A DNA stretch of 64,000 nucleotides from Xenorhabdus griffiniae (GTDB lineage Bacteria; Pseudomonadota; Gammaproteobacteria; Enterobacterales; Enterobacteriaceae). The translations under genes were made by a program, and so were the position numbers. The notes below the pieces were generated by a model, which was not told where the DNA came from, ran no database searches, and saw only the letters and a program-made list of their open reading frames with translations. Within the stretch, counting starts at the first letter, position 1. Each line of letters opens with the position of its first letter. The DNA lies in assembly GCF_037265215.1 (NCBI RefSeq), contig NZ_CP147737.1, forward strand, positions 4,310,001 through 4,374,000, given 5' to 3'. Positions 44,621-55,769 of this stretch are shown here, piece by piece.

Positions 44621-45500
44621 GGGGCTGTTGACGTTTTGAGTTCACCATTTACTCAACCTACATCGGTAACCATATAATGACAAACGCCAGTGCCAACATA
44701 CTGGCGTAATTTCGCGCCAATTTATCGTATCTTGTCGCAATAGCTCGAAAATGTTTTATTCTGGCAAACGCATTTTCGACCAAATGCCGATAACAGTATA
44801 AAACTTCATCAATACTTTTATCGGGTTTTCGGCTATTTTTTCGATAGGGAATGACCGTTTTTGAACCTTGTTTTTCAACGAAATCTCTGAAAGTACCGCT
44901 ATCGTAACCTTTATCCGCGATCACAAAATCGGATGCGGGTGAATGGGTGACCAAACTTTCTGCATGTACAATGTCGTGCGTTTGACCCCCTGACAGCTCA
45001 AAATGGACAGGCAAACCATAACTGTCTACGGCCAAATGAATTTTAGTCGAACGTCCACCTCGACTTTTACCGATGGCTTCATCTTCTGTTGAAGCTGCCC
45101 CTGAGCTATGTTGATGAGCGCGGATAATACTCCCATCAATGAATAACCATTCGGTGTCTGTATTTTCAGATAACAATTTGAATAATAATTCAAAAACACC
45201 TTTCTTTGACCAGGCGTTAAAGCGCTTAAAAAGCGTATTCCATTTGCCAAATTCATCGGGTAAATCCCGCCACGGACATCCCGTTCTCATTCGATAAAGG
45301 ATCCCTTCGAAAGTCAGGTAATGCGCGTCTTTGTGGTAAATACATCCATGTTGTTGCATTAATACAGCTAGCGTATTCCATAAAGATTTTGATAACATTG
45401 TTCTTGGCATGATGAGCTGGGGTAATGGTTTTTTCGCGAAGACAATGATACCAGATCATCATGCTGTTCAAACTTCCCTCCACGAAACGTCAACACGCCC
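44621..45500 (-). mobile_element. IS5-family insertion sequence, apparently complete
   Basis: About 880 bases with 20-base terminal inverted repeats matching at 16 positions: GGGGCTGTTGACGTTTTGAG on the left and GGGCGTGTTGACGTTTCGTG inverted on the right. The flanking bases (TTA left, TAA right) do not show a clear target duplication. The right end is 20 bases before the btsS start. Confidence 0.85.
44658..45410 (-). CDS. IS5-family transposase
   Basis: A 250-residue DDE transposase filling the element. The N-terminal helix-turn-helix region includes TFEGILYRMRTGCPWRDLP. Catalytic blocks are FIDGSIIRAHQHSSGA (first Asp), DFVIADKGYDSGTF (second Asp) and HLVENAFARIKHFRAIATRY (Glu). The frame is intact, so the element may be active. 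It is of the shorter IS5 type related to IS1031/ISL2. Confidence 0.9.
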   Translation of the reverse strand: MPRTMLSKSLWNTLAVLMQQHGCIYHKDAHYLTFEGILYRMRTGCPWRDLPDEFGKWNTLFKRFNAWSKKGVFELLFKLLSENTDTEWLFIDGSIIRAHQHSSGAASTEDEAIGKSRGGRSTKIHLAVDSYGLPVHFELSGGQTHDIVHAESLVTHSPASDFVIADKGYDSGTFRDFVEKQGSKTVIPYRKNSRKPDKSIDEVLYCYRHLVENAFARIKHFRAIATRYDKLARNYASMLALAFVIIWLPM

Positions 45501-45520
45501 TAATTACAAAATGAAAAGAT

Positions 45521-47224
45521 ATGTACGAGTTTAACCTTGTGTTGTTATTACTCCAGCAGATGTGTGTCTATCTGGTAATCGCTTGGCTCCTGAGTAAAAC
45601 TCCCCTGTTTATTCCCCTGTTGCAAGTGACCGTCCGCTTACCTCATAAGCTGATGTGTTACGTGATTTTTTCCATCTTTTGCATTATGGGAACGTATTTT
45701 GGGCTGCATGTTAACGATTCGATTGCCAATACCCGCGCGATTGGTGCTGTTCTGGGAGGTTTTCTCGGCGGGCCAACAGTAGGGGCGATGGTCGGATTCA
45801 CTGGGGGCTTACACCGCTATTCTCTCGGCGGAATGACCGCATTTAGCTGTATGGTATCCACTATTGTAGAAGGTGTATTGGGCGGCCTTGTCCATATTTA
45901 TCTGATGAAAAAAGGACAAATCAATAAATTATTGAACCCGTGGACAGCGGCCATTATCACTTTCCTTGCTGAATGTACCCAAATGGGCATTATCCTGCTA
46001 CTTACCAATCCCTTCAGTGAAGCGCTGAGTTTGGTGAAAGATATCGCGGCCCCTATGATCATCGCCAATAGTATTGGTGCGGCCATGTTTATCCGCATTT
46101 TATTGGACAGACGCGCTATTTTTGAAAAATATACCAGTGCTTTTTCTGCCCAAGCGCTAAAAATTGCTGTCTGTACAGAGGGAATTTTACGTAAGGGGTT
46201 CAATGAAGATAACAGTATGCGCGTGGCAAAAGTCATTTATCAGGAGTTAGAAATCGGGGCTGTCGCAATTACGGATCGGGAAAAATTACTGGCATTTATT
46301 GGTATCGGTTCAGATCACCATCTGCCTGGTACGCCAATTGCTTCCAAACAGTCTCATCGTGCTATTGAGAATAATGAGGTTGTGTATGCCGATGGCAATG
46401 AAACACCTTATTGCTGTTCCCTTAACCCAACCTGCAAACTTGGCTCGGCGCTGGTGATCCCTTTACGGGGAGAAAACCAACAGGTCATTGGTACAATCAA
46501 ACTCTACGAAGCCAAGAATCGCCTATTCAGTTCCATCAATCGCACATTAGGAGAGGGAATTGCCAGTCTGCTCTCAGCCCAAATTCTTGCCGGACAATAT
46601 GAACGGAATAAACAATCTCTGCTGCAATCAGAAGTAAAGCTCCTTCACGCGCAAGTGAATCCTCACTTTTTATTTAACGCCTTAAATACGCTGCAAGCTG
46701 TTATCCGTCGGGATAGCCAACAGGCAGGCCAGCTGGTGCAATATCTTTCAACATTCTTCCGTAAGAATTTAAAGCGACCTAAAGATATTGCCACACTGGA
46801 AAATGAGATAGAGCATGTAAACGCTTACTTACAAATTGAGAAGGCCCGTTTCCGTGAACGCCTCCAAATTGCCATCGAGATACCTGAATCTCTGCGCGAT
46901 GCGCACTTACCCGCTTTTTCCCTTCAACCAATGGTAGAAAATGCGATTAAACATGGCACATCACAGTTACTGGATACAGGAAAAATTACGATTAGAGCCT
47001 ATCAAAAAGACCAATTGCTATTGGTAGCGATTGAAGATAATGCAGGACTATATTGCCCCAAAAAAGTGGGAGATGATGGCCTTGGGATGAGTTTGGTAGA
47101 TAAACGTCTGCGGCTTCGTTATGGTAAACAATATGGGGTAAGCGTTGAGTGTCAGCCAGAAGAATTTACCCGTGTCATTTTGTGTTTACCATTAGAAAAA
47201 AAACAGGCTAAAAAAGCGGCGTAA
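45521..47224 (+). CDS. btsS: Pyruvate-sensing histidine kinase BtsS (YehU)
   Basis: A 567-residue LytS-type kinase nearly colinear with E. coli BtsS (561) from [20 protein letters not shown] onward. It has six N-terminal helices (5TM-5TMR_LYT domain), a GAF domain ([21 protein letters not shown]) and a His-kinase domain with the phospho-His in [13 protein letters not shown]. It senses extracellular pyruvate at high affinity and signals to BtsR. The IS ends only 20 bases before the ATG, so its own promoter has been displaced or replaced. Confidence 0.95.
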   Translation: MYEFNLVLLLLQQMCVYLVIAWLLSKTPLFIPLLQVTVRLPHKLMCYVIFSIFCIMGTYFGLHVNDSIANTRAIGAVLGGFLGGPTVGAMVGFTGGLHRYSLGGMTAFSCMVSTIVEGVLGGLVHIYLMKKGQINKLLNPWTAAIITFLAECTQMGIILLLTNPFSEALSLVKDIAAPMIIANSIGAAMFIRILLDRRAIFEKYTSAFSAQALKIAVCTEGILRKGFNEDNSMRVAKVIYQELEIGAVAITDREKLLAFIGIGSDHHLPGTPIASKQSHRAIENNEVVYADGNETPYCCSLNPTCKLGSALVIPLRGENQQVIGTIKLYEAKNRLFSSINRTLGEGIASLLSAQILAGQYERNKQSLLQSEVKLLHAQVNPHFLFNALNTLQAVIRRDSQQAGQLVQYLSTFFRKNLKRPKDIATLENEIEHVNAYLQIEKARFRERLQIAIEIPESLRDAHLPAFSLQPMVENAIKHGTSQLLDTGKITIRAYQKDQLLLVAIEDNAGLYCPKKVGDDGLGMSLVDKRLRLRYGKQYGVSVECQPEEFTRVILCLPLEKKQAKKAA

Positions 47225-47226
47225 AT

Positions 47227-47946
47227 ATGAATATATTGATTGTTGATGATGAGCCATTGGCTCGTGAGAATCTACGTTGTTTGCTGGAAGAGGAAATTGA
47301 TATTCAAATCATTGGAGAATGTGCCAACGCAGTAGAAGCGATTGGTGCTATCCATCGCCTGAAACCCGATGTTGTTTTCCTCGATATTCAAATGCCCCGC
47401 ATTACCGGACTGGAAATGGTTGGTATGCTCGATCCAGAGCATCGCCCTTATATTGTTTTTCTGACTGCATTTGATGAATATGCGGTGCAAGCCTTTGAAG
47501 AACATGCATTCGATTATTTATTAAAGCCACTGGAAAAAGAGCGTCTGAGTAAGACACTGCAACGCCTGCGTTCTGGCTATCAAAAGCAAAATCTGACCGA
47601 TCTTCAACGTGAAGATGAACAGCTGAAATATATTCCCTGTACCGGACATAGCCGAATCTGGCTGATGCCATTGGATGATGTCCTGTATGTCACTTCCCGC
47701 CTGAGTGGTGTCTATGTCATAAGTGCTAACGGACAGGAAGGCTTTACCGAGTTGACCCTGCGGACGCTGGAAACTCGCACTTCACTCACTCGCTGCCATC
47801 GCCAGTATTTAGTCAACATGACTCAATTACGGGAAATTGTTTTTGGCGAAAATGGGCAGGCAGAGCTGGTACTTAGCAATGATGAGCGTATTCCTGTAAG
47901 TCGTCGCTATTTGAAACCGCTTAAAGAAGAGTTGGGGTTAACTTGA
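47227..47946 (+). CDS. btsR: LytTR response regulator BtsR (YehT)
   Basis: A 239-residue regulator: receiver domain with the phospho-Asp in [13 protein letters not shown] and a C-terminal LytTR DNA-binding domain ([30 protein letters not shown]). It starts 2 bases after btsS. In E. coli it activates the pyruvate transporter gene btsT. btsT is not in this window. Confidence 0.95.
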   Translation: MNILIVDDEPLARENLRCLLEEEIDIQIIGECANAVEAIGAIHRLKPDVVFLDIQMPRITGLEMVGMLDPEHRPYIVFLTAFDEYAVQAFEEHAFDYLLKPLEKERLSKTLQRLRSGYQKQNLTDLQREDEQLKYIPCTGHSRIWLMPLDDVLYVTSRLSGVYVISANGQEGFTELTLRTLETRTSLTRCHRQYLVNMTQLREIVFGENGQAELVLSNDERIPVSRRYLKPLKEELGLT

Positions 47947-48128
47947 TCGCCGCTTAAGGCATAATGATCCTGAAAAACCTCAGAAATCAACAAGAGCGGG
48001 AGATTGCGGGAAATTTCAACGTTTGCTGATGGGTGACTTTTATAACGCGATGTTTCAATTAAATGCTCTTCCCAATCAGCATGGCCTCCTGCAAGGAATT
48101 AAACAGTTTTTTCATTCAATGAATTTGG

Positions 48129-48232
48129 ATATACGCATTAAACGTCAAGTTGCAAGTTGCAATTTACAACACGATATGAAACCTAATGTCTCCCCGCTTT
48201 GCGGGGGATATGCATTAATCTCAACTAGATTG
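48129..48232 (+). repeat. Degenerate family A palindromic element
   Basis: The left half matches the consensus, with AAGTTGC duplicated. The right half is eroded after the central CTCCCCGCTTTGCGGGG stem. Confidence 0.65.
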
Positions 48233-48273
48233 CCAAGAAAGAAGATTTAATAAAATTAGCAAGATAAATAGCA

Positions 48274-48305
48274 AAAGCCCTTTCTCCGTTAAGAGAAAGG
48301 GCTTT
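48274..48305. terminator. Bidirectional terminator between btsR and deaD
   Basis: 13-bp stem AAAGCCCTTTCTC/GAGAAAGGGCTTT with a 6-base loop. A-rich on one side and T-rich on the other, so it can serve both convergent transcripts. Confidence 0.85.
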
Positions 48306-48371
48306 ATTTAATTGACCATTGCGATATTTTTAGCGCAACGATGAATCAAGCCATTCAATGAAGATTAGTGC

Positions 48372-50264
48372 TTATACATTACCACTGCTTTGACGGCGAC
48401 GTGGTGCTTCATCGTTGCCGCGACCGCGGAAAGAACCACGCTCACCACCACCACGACGTTCGTTGTTAAAACGACGACCACCGTTATTACCGAAACCATC
48501 ACGGTCACGACGTGGACCATTGCCACCATTACCGCCATTACCATTGCGGCCACCACGACGCTCACGGCGCTCAAAGGGTTGCGCGTCTCCCATCAACTGC
48601 ATATTCATTGGTTTGTTCAGAATACGAGTACGGGTAAAGTGAGACAGCAACTCCCCTGGCATACCTTTTGGCAGCTCAATCGTAGAGTGGGTAGCAAACA
48701 GTTTGATATTACCGATATAACGGCTGCTGATATCGCCTTCATTTGCAATCGCACCCACAATATGGCGAACTTCAACACCATCATCACGGCCAACTTCAAT
48801 GCGATACAGTTCCATATCACCCACGTCACGACGCTCACGACGAGGACGATCACCTCTGTCACGCTCACCAAAGCCATTGCCATTGCCATTGCGACGACGA
48901 TCATCACGCTCGTTGAATTCACGGCGAGGACGACGCACTGGATCAGGTGGCAGAATAAGTGGGCGCTCACCTTGTGCCATTTTCAGCAGGGCTGCTGCCA
49001 GTGTTTCCATATCCAGCTCATCGCCAGTACCCAGCTTAGACAGCAAGGCGCGGTATTGATCCAGATCGCTGCTTTCCAGTTGATTCTGAACATTAGCCGC
49101 AAATTTCTCCAGACGACGCTGGCTCAGAAGCTCTGCGTTTGGCAGTTCAACTTCTGGGATGGTCAGTTTCATGGTGCGTTCAACGTTACGCAGCAAACGA
49201 CGTTCGCGGTTTTCAACAAACAACAGCGCACGACCCGCACGACCCGCACGACCAGTACGACCGATACGGTGTACATAAGATTCAGCATCCATTGGAATAT
49301 CGTAGTTAACCACCAGGCTAATACGATCAACATCCAAACCACGAGCAGCAACATCAGTCGCAATCAAAATGTCCAAACGGCCATCTTTCAAGCGCTCAAG
49401 TGTCTGTTCACGCAGAGCCTGGTTCATGTCACCATTCAGTGCCGCGGAGTTGTAGCCGTTACGCTCCAGTGTTTCTGCAACTTCCAACGTTGCATTCTTG
49501 GTACGCACGAAAATAATCGCAGCATCAAAATCTTCTGCTTCCAGGAAACGCACCAACGCTTCATTTTTGCGCATTCCGTAAACAGACCAGTAGCTCTGGC
49601 TAATGTCAGGACGGTTTGTCACACTGCTCTGAATGCGAACTTCCTGCGGATCATTCATGAAACGACGGGTGATACGGCGGATCGCTTCTGGCATTGTCGC
49701 AGAGAACAGCGCGGTTTGATGTTCAGCAGGGATCTGGCTCATGATGTTTTCAACATCTTCGATAAAGCCCATACGCAACATTTCGTCAGCTTCATCTAAT
49801 ACCAAACCTTTCAGGTTGGACAGATCCAATGTTCCACGCTTCAGATGGTCAAGCAAACGTCCTGGTGTACCCACCACAACTTGTGGCCCCTGACGCAAAG
49901 CACGTAACTGAACGTCATAACGCTGTCCACCGTAAAGTGCAACAACATTCACATTGCGCATATGTTTGGAAAAATCTGAACACGCTTCAGCAACCTGCAC
50001 CGCCAGTTCACGGGTTGGCGCTAACACAAGAATTTGTGGCGCTTTAAGTTCAGCGTCAATGTTATTCAATAAAGGCAAGCTGAAAGCAGCTGTCTTACCG
50101 CTGCCCGTCTGTGCCATACCCAGCACATCACGGCCACTCAGCAGGTGAGGAATACATTGTTGTTGGATAGGAGAAGGCTTCTCATAGCCCAAGTCTCCCA
50201 ACGCAGAAAGGATAGGTGCCGATAAACCTAAATCAGCAAAAGAGATTTCAGTCTCAGTGGTCAT
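48372..50264 (-). CDS. deaD: Cold-shock DEAD-box RNA helicase (CsdA/DeaD)
   Basis: About 630 residues from the ATG at 50264 ([13 protein letters not shown]), which has GAGG at proper distance; an ATG five codons earlier does not. Helicase motifs: [12 protein letters not shown] in [12 protein letters not shown], and [14 protein letters not shown] DbpA-like RNA-binding domain follows, and the C-terminus is a long Arg/Gly/Asn-rich tail. It remodels RNA in ribosome assembly and mRNA decay in the cold. It overlaps yrbN by 11 bases, which probably couples their translation. Confidence 0.96.
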   Translation of the reverse strand: MTTETEISFADLGLSAPILSALGDLGYEKPSPIQQQCIPHLLSGRDVLGMAQTGSGKTAAFSLPLLNNIDAELKAPQILVLAPTRELAVQVAEACSDFSKHMRNVNVVALYGGQRYDVQLRALRQGPQVVVGTPGRLLDHLKRGTLDLSNLKGLVLDEADEMLRMGFIEDVENIMSQIPAEHQTALFSATMPEAIRRITRRFMNDPQEVRIQSSVTNRPDISQSYWSVYGMRKNEALVRFLEAEDFDAAIIFVRTKNATLEVAETLERNGYNSAALNGDMNQALREQTLERLKDGRLDILIATDVAARGLDVDRISLVVNYDIPMDAESYVHRIGRTGRAGRAGRALLFVENRERRLLRNVERTMKLTIPEVELPNAELLSQRRLEKFAANVQNQLESSDLDQYRALLSKLGTGDELDMETLAAALLKMAQGERPLILPPDPVRRPRREFNERDDRRRNGNGNGFGERDRGDRPRRERRDVGDMELYRIEVGRDDGVEVRHIVGAIANEGDISSRYIGNIKLFATHSTIELPKGMPGELLSHFTRTRILNKPMNMQLMGDAQPFERRERRGGRNGNGGNGGNGPRRDRDGFGNNGGRRFNNERRGGGERGSFRGRGNDEAPRRRQSSGNV

Positions 50265-50334
50265 GTAATGGTGCCTCATTGATCATGGCGGCCAGTCTAC
50301 ATAACACAGTGAAAAGAATTTCTGTCATTTTCAT
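50254..50334 (-). CDS. yrbN: Small protein YrbN
   Basis: A 26-residue frame, [20 protein letters not shown] followed by APLHDH. It keeps the MK..E, LCRLAA and EA-LH positions of E. coli YrbN and lies in the same place between nlpI and deaD. Its last codons overlap the deaD start. YrbN is thought to affect deaD expression; its molecular action is unknown. Confidence 0.75.
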   Translation of the reverse strand: MKMTEILFTVLCRLAAMINEAPLHDH

Positions 50335-50435
50335 TTAAAATGTGAACTGGCTCAAATTATGTTATTAAACGAACAAACAAGCCCCCATCATCCAGAGATG
50401 TGGACTTTAAAATCTGTCGTGAAAATGTTCGTCAG

Positions 50436-51320
50436 CTATTGTTGGTTCGATTCCGATAAATCATCTTGTTTTTGGCCCAATAGTGCCAATTCCAACAATG
50501 CGTAGCGGTGCTCAACAAAGTTATGCACATTGTTAGCCACCGTCAGCTTGAATAACGCAGTTGCGCTATCCTCATCCCCCAGACTTAGGTAATGTTTACC
50601 TAAATAGAAGTCAGTTTCACTGAGATGCTCAGCGAGCGAAGTGTTATCTGTTGAACCCTGCTTTAAGCGTTCCATCAATGTTTTTTCACCGATTTTGCCT
50701 AAATAGAATTCAACAATATTCCAGCCCCATCTCCCTCGATTCGCTTTGTCAAAATGGTGCGACAAATTAGTCATTGCAGCCTTAGGATCAATTTTATCTT
50801 CCACAAGGTACAACCACAACGAACGGAAGGGATCATTTGGATCGTCTTGATAAAACGCCTGCAGATCATCCTGCGCCAATCGATAGCGGCCACCGTAATA
50901 CAGTGAAATGCCGCGATTCATTCGCGCGTAGTTGTAAGTTGGATCAAGCTCTAAAACAGAATCAAACGCTTCATAGGCAGAATCAAAATTGCCTGCCTGC
51001 GTAAAATAAATTCCTAAATAATTAAAAATTTCAGGAATATCAGGACGGATAGACAAAGCCACTGAAAAATCATTCTGTGCCAATGCCCTCAGCCCGAGGC
51101 TATCATACAGCACACCTCGTTCATATAAAAGCTGTGCATATTCATCTTCCGTCAGTGACCGACTCGCAAGTATTTGCTCCATACGAGCCAGAATAACCTC
51201 TTGTTGCAATGTCGGTTGTAATGGAATAGCAATAACTTCATTTTTACGCCACCCAGTGCCGCTACATCCCACAAGGAGAAAAATAGCCGCAACATAACAC
51301 CAGCGCAGAAAAGAATTCAT
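50436..51320 (-). CDS. nlpI: Outer-membrane lipoprotein NlpI
   Basis: A 294-residue TPR lipoprotein, same length as E. coli. The lipobox is FLLVGC (Cys 19 or so) and helical TPR units follow (e.g. [20 protein letters not shown]). It scaffolds peptidoglycan hydrolases and the protease Prc. GGGAGTGG precedes the ATG. It lies between pnp and deaD, the enteric order. Confidence 0.96.
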   Translation of the reverse strand: MNSFLRWCYVAAIFLLVGCSGTGWRKNEVIAIPLQPTLQQEVILARMEQILASRSLTEDEYAQLLYERGVLYDSLGLRALAQNDFSVALSIRPDIPEIFNYLGIYFTQAGNFDSAYEAFDSVLELDPTYNYARMNRGISLYYGGRYRLAQDDLQAFYQDDPNDPFRSLWLYLVEDKIDPKAAMTNLSHHFDKANRGRWGWNIVEFYLGKIGEKTLMERLKQGSTDNTSLAEHLSETDFYLGKHYLSLGDEDSATALFKLTVANNVHNFVEHRYALLELALLGQKQDDLSESNQQ

Positions 51321-51503
51321 TTCCCACTCCCGAAGCCAGACATCAATCAGAATGCCCTATGACTCCACCCACATTGTATATTTCAGGCTTCCTGCCCAAA
51401 ATTAACTTCTTCTCATCTTTCGAACTATTACTAAGAACAATAATTCAAAATTTATTGAGATAAACGGCGCCCTTTTTACAGGACGCCGCTCTTTACGTCA
51501 AAT

Positions 51504-53642
51504 TTATTCTACTGATGATGCCGGTGATTGCACTTCCGCATCAGTGGTAATCACAGCTTCTTTCATGCTCAGGCGGATACGTCCCTGACGGTCAATTTCC
51601 AGCACTTTCACCGGAACTTCTTGCCCGATTTGCAGATAATCAGTGACTTTCTCAACACGTTTTTCAGCGATCTGAGAAATGTGTACCAGCCCTTCTTTAC
51701 CACCACCGATAGCAACAAATGCACCAAAATCAACAATGCGAGTTACTTTACCAGCATAAATACGGCCCACTTCAACTTCCGCAGTGATTTCTTCGATACG
51801 TCTGATAGCATGACGTGCTTTGTCACCGTCAGTCGCTGCAATCTTCACTGTGCCATCGTCTTCAATTTCAATGGTTGTTCCGGTTTCTTCCGTCAATGCG
51901 CGGATCACAGAACCGCCTTTACCAATCACATCTTTGATCTTGTCTGGATTGATCTTGATAGTGTGGATACGTGGTGCAAATTCAGAAATATCATTGCGTG
52001 GGCTATGAATTGCCTGCTCCATTACACTCAGAATATGCAAGCGAGCACCTTTAGCCTGATTCAGCGCAATCTGCATGATTTCACGGGTGATACCCTCGAT
52101 TTTGATGTCCATTTGCAATGCGCTGATACCATCACGGCTACCCGCAACTTTAAAGTCCATGTCACCCAGATGATCTTCGTCACCCAAAATGTCAGACAGA
52201 ACAACAAAGTTTTCGCCTTCTTTCACCAATCCCATCGCGATACCTGCAACGGCTGCCTTAATCGGTACACCAGCATCCATCAACGCCAGTGATGCACCAC
52301 AGACAGAAGCCATAGAGGAAGAACCGTTGGATTCAGTAATTTCAGATACCACACGAACGGTATATGGGAATTCGTTGATGCCTGGCATCACAGCCAATAC
52401 ACCACGTTTCGCCAGACGACCGTGACCAATTTCACGACGTTTTGGTGAACCGACCATACCCGTTTCACCGACAGAATATGGAGGGAAGTTATAGTGGAAC
52501 AGGAAGCGATCAGTACGCTCACCCATCAGCTCATCGATAACTTGAGCATCACGCTCTGTGCCTAATGTTGCGGTTACCAGTGCCTGAGTTTCACCGCGGG
52601 TAAACAGGGATGAACCATGAGTACGTGGCAGTACACCTGTGCGAACGTCAAGAGCACGAACCATGTCTTTTTCACGGCCATCAATACGCGGTTCACCACG
52701 CAGGACACGGCTACGAACAACATTTTTCTCCAGAGTAGCGAGAACTTCAAGCACCTCGGTTTCTTCCAGTTCAACGCCTTTTTCTGCAAATTCTGCCAGG
52801 ATAACCGCAGTGACTTCTTCTTTGATATTATCAACCTGAGCGTAACGTTCCTGCTTCTCAGTAATGCGATAAGCATCACCCAGACGACTTTCAGCCAGTT
52901 CTGCAATACGATCGTGCAGAGGTTGATTAACAGGCTCTGGCGCCCAATCCCATTTCTCTTTACCTGCTTCAGCAGCCAGCGCATTGATGTTATCAATCAC
53001 AATCTGTTGCTGCTCGTGACCAAACACAACCGCACCCAACATTTGCTCTTCAGTCAGCAGTTCCGCTTCGGACTCAACCATCAGCACCGCGTTGTTTGTA
53101 CCTGCAACGACCAGATCCAAACGGCTGTGTTTCAGTTCATCACTGGTTGGGTTCAGTACGTACTGATCGTTAATGTAACCCACGCGTGCAGCACCAATTG
53201 GGCCATTGAATGGGATACCAGATAATGCCAGCGCAGCAGAAGATCCGATCATGGCAACGATATCAGGGTTGACTTGTGGGTTAACAGAAACAACGGTCGC
53301 GATGATTTGAACTTCATTCAGGAAACCTTCTGGAAACAGAGGGCGTAGAGGGCGGTCGATAAGACGGGCAACTAATGTTTCACCTTCACCCGGACGGCCT
53401 TCGCGACGGAAAAAACTGCCCGGAATACGGCCAGCAGCGTAAGTACGCTCCTGATAGTTAACGGTCAGAGGGAAGAAATCCTGACCTGCTTTGACTTTCT
53501 TTTGACCGACAACGGTGACAAATACCGCTGTGTCATCCATATTTACCATAACAGCGGCTGTCGCCTGACGAGCCATCATGCCAGTTTCGATGGTCACAGT
53601 GTGCTGACCATACTGGAATTTACGAACAATCGGATTAAGCAA
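51504..53642 (-). CDS. pnp: Polynucleotide phosphorylase
   Basis: A 712-residue PNPase: two RNase PH domains, then KH ([16 protein letters not shown]) and S1 ([20 protein letters not shown]) domains. It degrades RNA phosphorolytically and works with RNase E and DeaD. The start is TTG at 53642 with AGGAAA upstream, the same rare start as in E. coli. The 5' leader carries the long stem cut by RNase III in autocontrol. Confidence 0.97.
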   Translation of the reverse strand: MLNPIVRKFQYGQHTVTIETGMMARQATAAVMVNMDDTAVFVTVVGQKKVKAGQDFFPLTVNYQERTYAAGRIPGSFFRREGRPGEGETLVARLIDRPLRPLFPEGFLNEVQIIATVVSVNPQVNPDIVAMIGSSAALALSGIPFNGPIGAARVGYINDQYVLNPTSDELKHSRLDLVVAGTNNAVLMVESEAELLTEEQMLGAVVFGHEQQQIVIDNINALAAEAGKEKWDWAPEPVNQPLHDRIAELAESRLGDAYRITEKQERYAQVDNIKEEVTAVILAEFAEKGVELEETEVLEVLATLEKNVVRSRVLRGEPRIDGREKDMVRALDVRTGVLPRTHGSSLFTRGETQALVTATLGTERDAQVIDELMGERTDRFLFHYNFPPYSVGETGMVGSPKRREIGHGRLAKRGVLAVMPGINEFPYTVRVVSEITESNGSSSMASVCGASLALMDAGVPIKAAVAGIAMGLVKEGENFVVLSDILGDEDHLGDMDFKVAGSRDGISALQMDIKIEGITREIMQIALNQAKGARLHILSVMEQAIHSPRNDISEFAPRIHTIKINPDKIKDVIGKGGSVIRALTEETGTTIEIEDDGTVKIAATDGDKARHAIRRIEEITAEVEVGRIYAGKVTRIVDFGAFVAIGGGKEGLVHISQIAEKRVEKVTDYLQIGQEVPVKVLEIDRQGRIRLSMKEAVITTDAEVQSPASSVE

Positions 53643-53705
53643 AATAATTTTCCTTTGTTAGTGTTGCCAATTTAAGAAACCAGCAACAATGGATTTTCTC
53701 TTCTT

Positions 53706-53777
53706 GCTACACCCTCACGACTAATGACAGTGCTCACTGCTTTGAGGACTCTCATTAGCCGCGCGAGTCACTGTAGC
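53706..53777 (-). promoter_or_regulatory. pnp leader stem-loop (RNase III/PNPase autoregulation)
   Basis: Long imperfect hairpin with arms GCTACACCCTCACGACTAAT and its complement ending CACTGTAGC, and an inner CAGTG/CACTG. Position and shape match the E. coli pnp leader stem that RNase III cuts to allow PNPase autorepression; the SraG sRNA region overlaps here in E. coli. Confidence 0.65.
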
Positions 53778-53858
53778 GGAAGAGGTTCAAATTTTAGAAA
53801 CGGTATAAAAACAGTGGATTAAATTTTCTGTTACCTATCAATTCCGTTTCCTAGAAGA

Positions 53859-53882
53859 AAAGGGGCCCGATTAGGCCCCTTT
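53859..53882 (-). terminator. rpsO terminator
   Basis: GGGGCC/GGCCCC stem extended by A-T pairs, with a T-rich stretch on the minus strand. It lies 18 bases past the rpsO stop, like t1 in E. coli, and lets only part of transcription reach pnp. Confidence 0.85.
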
Positions 53883-53899
53883 CCACTGAAACTCATCAA

Positions 53900-54169
53900 T
53901 TAGCGACGCAGTCCCAGACGCTCAATCAGAGCAGTATAGCGTGCAACATCTTTACGCTTCAGGTAGTCCAGCTGCTTACGACGCTGTGCAACCTTTCTCA
54001 GCAGACCACGACGGCTGTGGTGATCTTTTTTGTGCTCTGCAAAGTGGCCTTGCAGGTGGTTGATGTCAGCAGTCAGCAATGCGATCTGAACTTCGCTGGA
54101 ACCACTGTCGTTAGCGCCACGGCCAAATTCAGCAATAATTTGCGCTTTTGCAGCAGTACTTAGAGACAT
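53900..54169 (-). CDS. rpsO: 30S ribosomal protein S15
   Basis: 89 residues from the ATG at 54169 ([17 protein letters not shown]), the conserved start; the longer open frame upstream is the leader that holds the autoregulatory pseudoknot in E. coli. [20 protein letters not shown] is the 16S-binding region. It is followed by a terminator and pnp. Confidence 0.97.
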   Translation of the reverse strand: MSLSTAAKAQIIAEFGRGANDSGSSEVQIALLTADINHLQGHFAEHKKDHHSRRGLLRKVAQRRKQLDYLKRKDVARYTALIERLGLRR

Positions 54170-54343
54170 AGTATAACTCCAAATAAGTAATTTAAAATGA
54201 CGAGTGCCGATCTCTAATTCAGCCACTCATGTACAGACGCGGTATTCTACGCTGCAAATAGATGAAGCGCAAGACAGCACAATCACCGTCATTCTGCGCC
54301 CCAATTCAATTTACCTGCTGTAATTCCTTGTCTATTGCTATCA

Positions 54344-55288
54344 TTATTCCGTTTCAACAACCAGACGACGTGGAGCCACGAGTCCATCATCATCGATCAT
54401 GGCAATGCCGATGAATTTATTTTCATCTCCTTCGGTCACCCTCACCCATTCATCTGAAGCCAAATTATGTTTGCTGCGAACCGGCTGGCCTTGTTTGAAA
54501 TACGACGCAACGACAGATGTTAAGTGAATGACAGGAAAATGAACCACGGCGGTATCCATAGGTAACAATAATGGATCAAGCAATTCCCACGCCTCAATTT
54601 CTTGATCTTCAGCCTGTTGTTTTAACTCATATAACTGTTCCAACGTTACCATTCTTTGATTGGGATAGTTGGCAACCTGCAAGCGACGCAGATAAATGAC
54701 ATGCGCGCCACAGCCCAAAAGCTCCCCTAAATCATCAATGATGGTACGAATGTAAGTTCCCTTGGAACAGTGTATTTCCAATTCCAACTCATTCCCTTCC
54801 CAGCGAATGAATTGCAATTCATAAACAGTGATAGGACGCGCTTCCCGCTCCACTTCAATTCCCTGACGGGCATATTCGTATAGCGGTTTTCCTTGATGTT
54901 TCAATGCAGAGTACATGGAAGGAACCTGCATGGTATCACCACGGAATTGCTCCAATGCAGCATTAAGCTGAGATTCGGTGATTTTTACGTCACGCTCACT
55001 GATGATTGTTCCATGTGAATCCGACGTATCCGTGCGCTGCCCTAAACGGGCAATCACACGATAGCGTTTGTCAGAATCCAGCAAGAATTGGGAAAACTTA
55101 GTCGCTTCCCCCAGACAAATCGGCAACATGCCTGTCGCCAATGGATCCAACGCACCAGTATGGCCCGCCTTACTGGCATTGAAAATACGTCTGACTTTCT
55201 GTAACGCATCATTGGAGGAAATATCCTGCGGCTTATCCAGCAACAGTACACCGTGTATAGCACGGCCTCTACGACGGCGCCCCATCAT
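54344..55288 (-). CDS. truB: tRNA pseudouridine-55 synthase
   Basis: A 314-residue TruB with the catalytic Asp in [14 protein letters not shown]. It makes pseudouridine 55 in the T-loop and also acts as a tRNA chaperone. The start overlaps the rbfA stop by 3 bases. Confidence 0.96.
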   Translation of the reverse strand: MMGRRRRGRAIHGVLLLDKPQDISSNDALQKVRRIFNASKAGHTGALDPLATGMLPICLGEATKFSQFLLDSDKRYRVIARLGQRTDTSDSHGTIISERDVKITESQLNAALEQFRGDTMQVPSMYSALKHQGKPLYEYARQGIEVEREARPITVYELQFIRWEGNELELEIHCSKGTYIRTIIDDLGELLGCGAHVIYLRRLQVANYPNQRMVTLEQLYELKQQAEDQEIEAWELLDPLLLPMDTAVVHFPVIHLTSVVASYFKQGQPVRSKHNLASDEWVRVTEGDENKFIGIAMIDDDGLVAPRRLVVETE

Positions 55289-55695
55289 TTTTCCTCATTG
55301 TGATCCGCAGATGCGCGACGCTTCTCATCGTTTTTAACGACGTTACTAACCAAATTCGACATCCGCATCCCTTCCACCAAAGAACTGTCATAAGAGAATG
55401 TCAGTTCAGGAATGATACGCAGGCGCATCGCTTTACCCAACAGGGAACGAATAAAACCAGAGGCTTCGTTCAATGCCTTGATACCCTCTTTAACCATCTC
55501 TGAATCATGCCCATCCACCAGCACATTCAGAAAGGTGACAAATACTTTGGCATAAGCCAGATCGCGGGAAACCTCAACACCAGAGACTGTCGCCATTCCA
55601 ATACGGGGATCTTTGATTTCACGCTGTAAAATGATGGCAATTTCTTTTTGCATTTCCTGTGCAACGCGCTGAGTACGACTAAATTCTCTTGCCAT
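55285..55695 (-). CDS. rbfA: 30S ribosome-binding factor A
   Basis: 136 residues from the ATG at 55695 ([19 protein letters not shown]), with GGAGATA upstream; a longer frame exists but lies over the SD. It helps mature the 16S rRNA 5' end, notably in the cold. It lies between infB and truB as in other enterobacteria. Confidence 0.96.
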   Translation of the reverse strand: MAREFSRTQRVAQEMQKEIAIILQREIKDPRIGMATVSGVEVSRDLAYAKVFVTFLNVLVDGHDSEMVKEGIKALNEASGFIRSLLGKAMRLRIIPELTFSYDSSLVEGMRMSNLVSNVVKNDEKRRASADHNEEK

Positions 55696-55769
55696 TGTTA
55701 TATCTCCTGACATTTTGGGGGGCATGAAGCCCCCCAAGAATGGAATGAATCTATTGATAAATAATGGTA

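Larger units (their letters stand above)
47947..48371. other. Intergenic region between convergent btsR and deaD
   Basis: About 425 bases holding a degenerate family A element (48129-48232) and a bidirectional terminator (48274-48305). A frame around 48030-48120 (LNALPNQHGLLQGIKQFFHS) could be the tail of a lost gene, but it has no homologue I recognise. Confidence 0.45.

Noticed and set aside
44621..44680. Plus-strand frame running through the left end of the IS
   Set aside because: It crosses a repeat element and the terminal inverted repeat and has no protein features.
48390..49799. Very long open frame antisense to deaD (469 codons)
   Set aside because: It mirrors the Arg/Gly-rich, codon-biased deaD gene; it has Thr-rich nonsense composition and no SD.
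51528..52292. 254-codon frame antisense to pnp
   Set aside because: The opposite strand encodes intact, highly conserved PNPase domains; the antisense product has no recognisable features.
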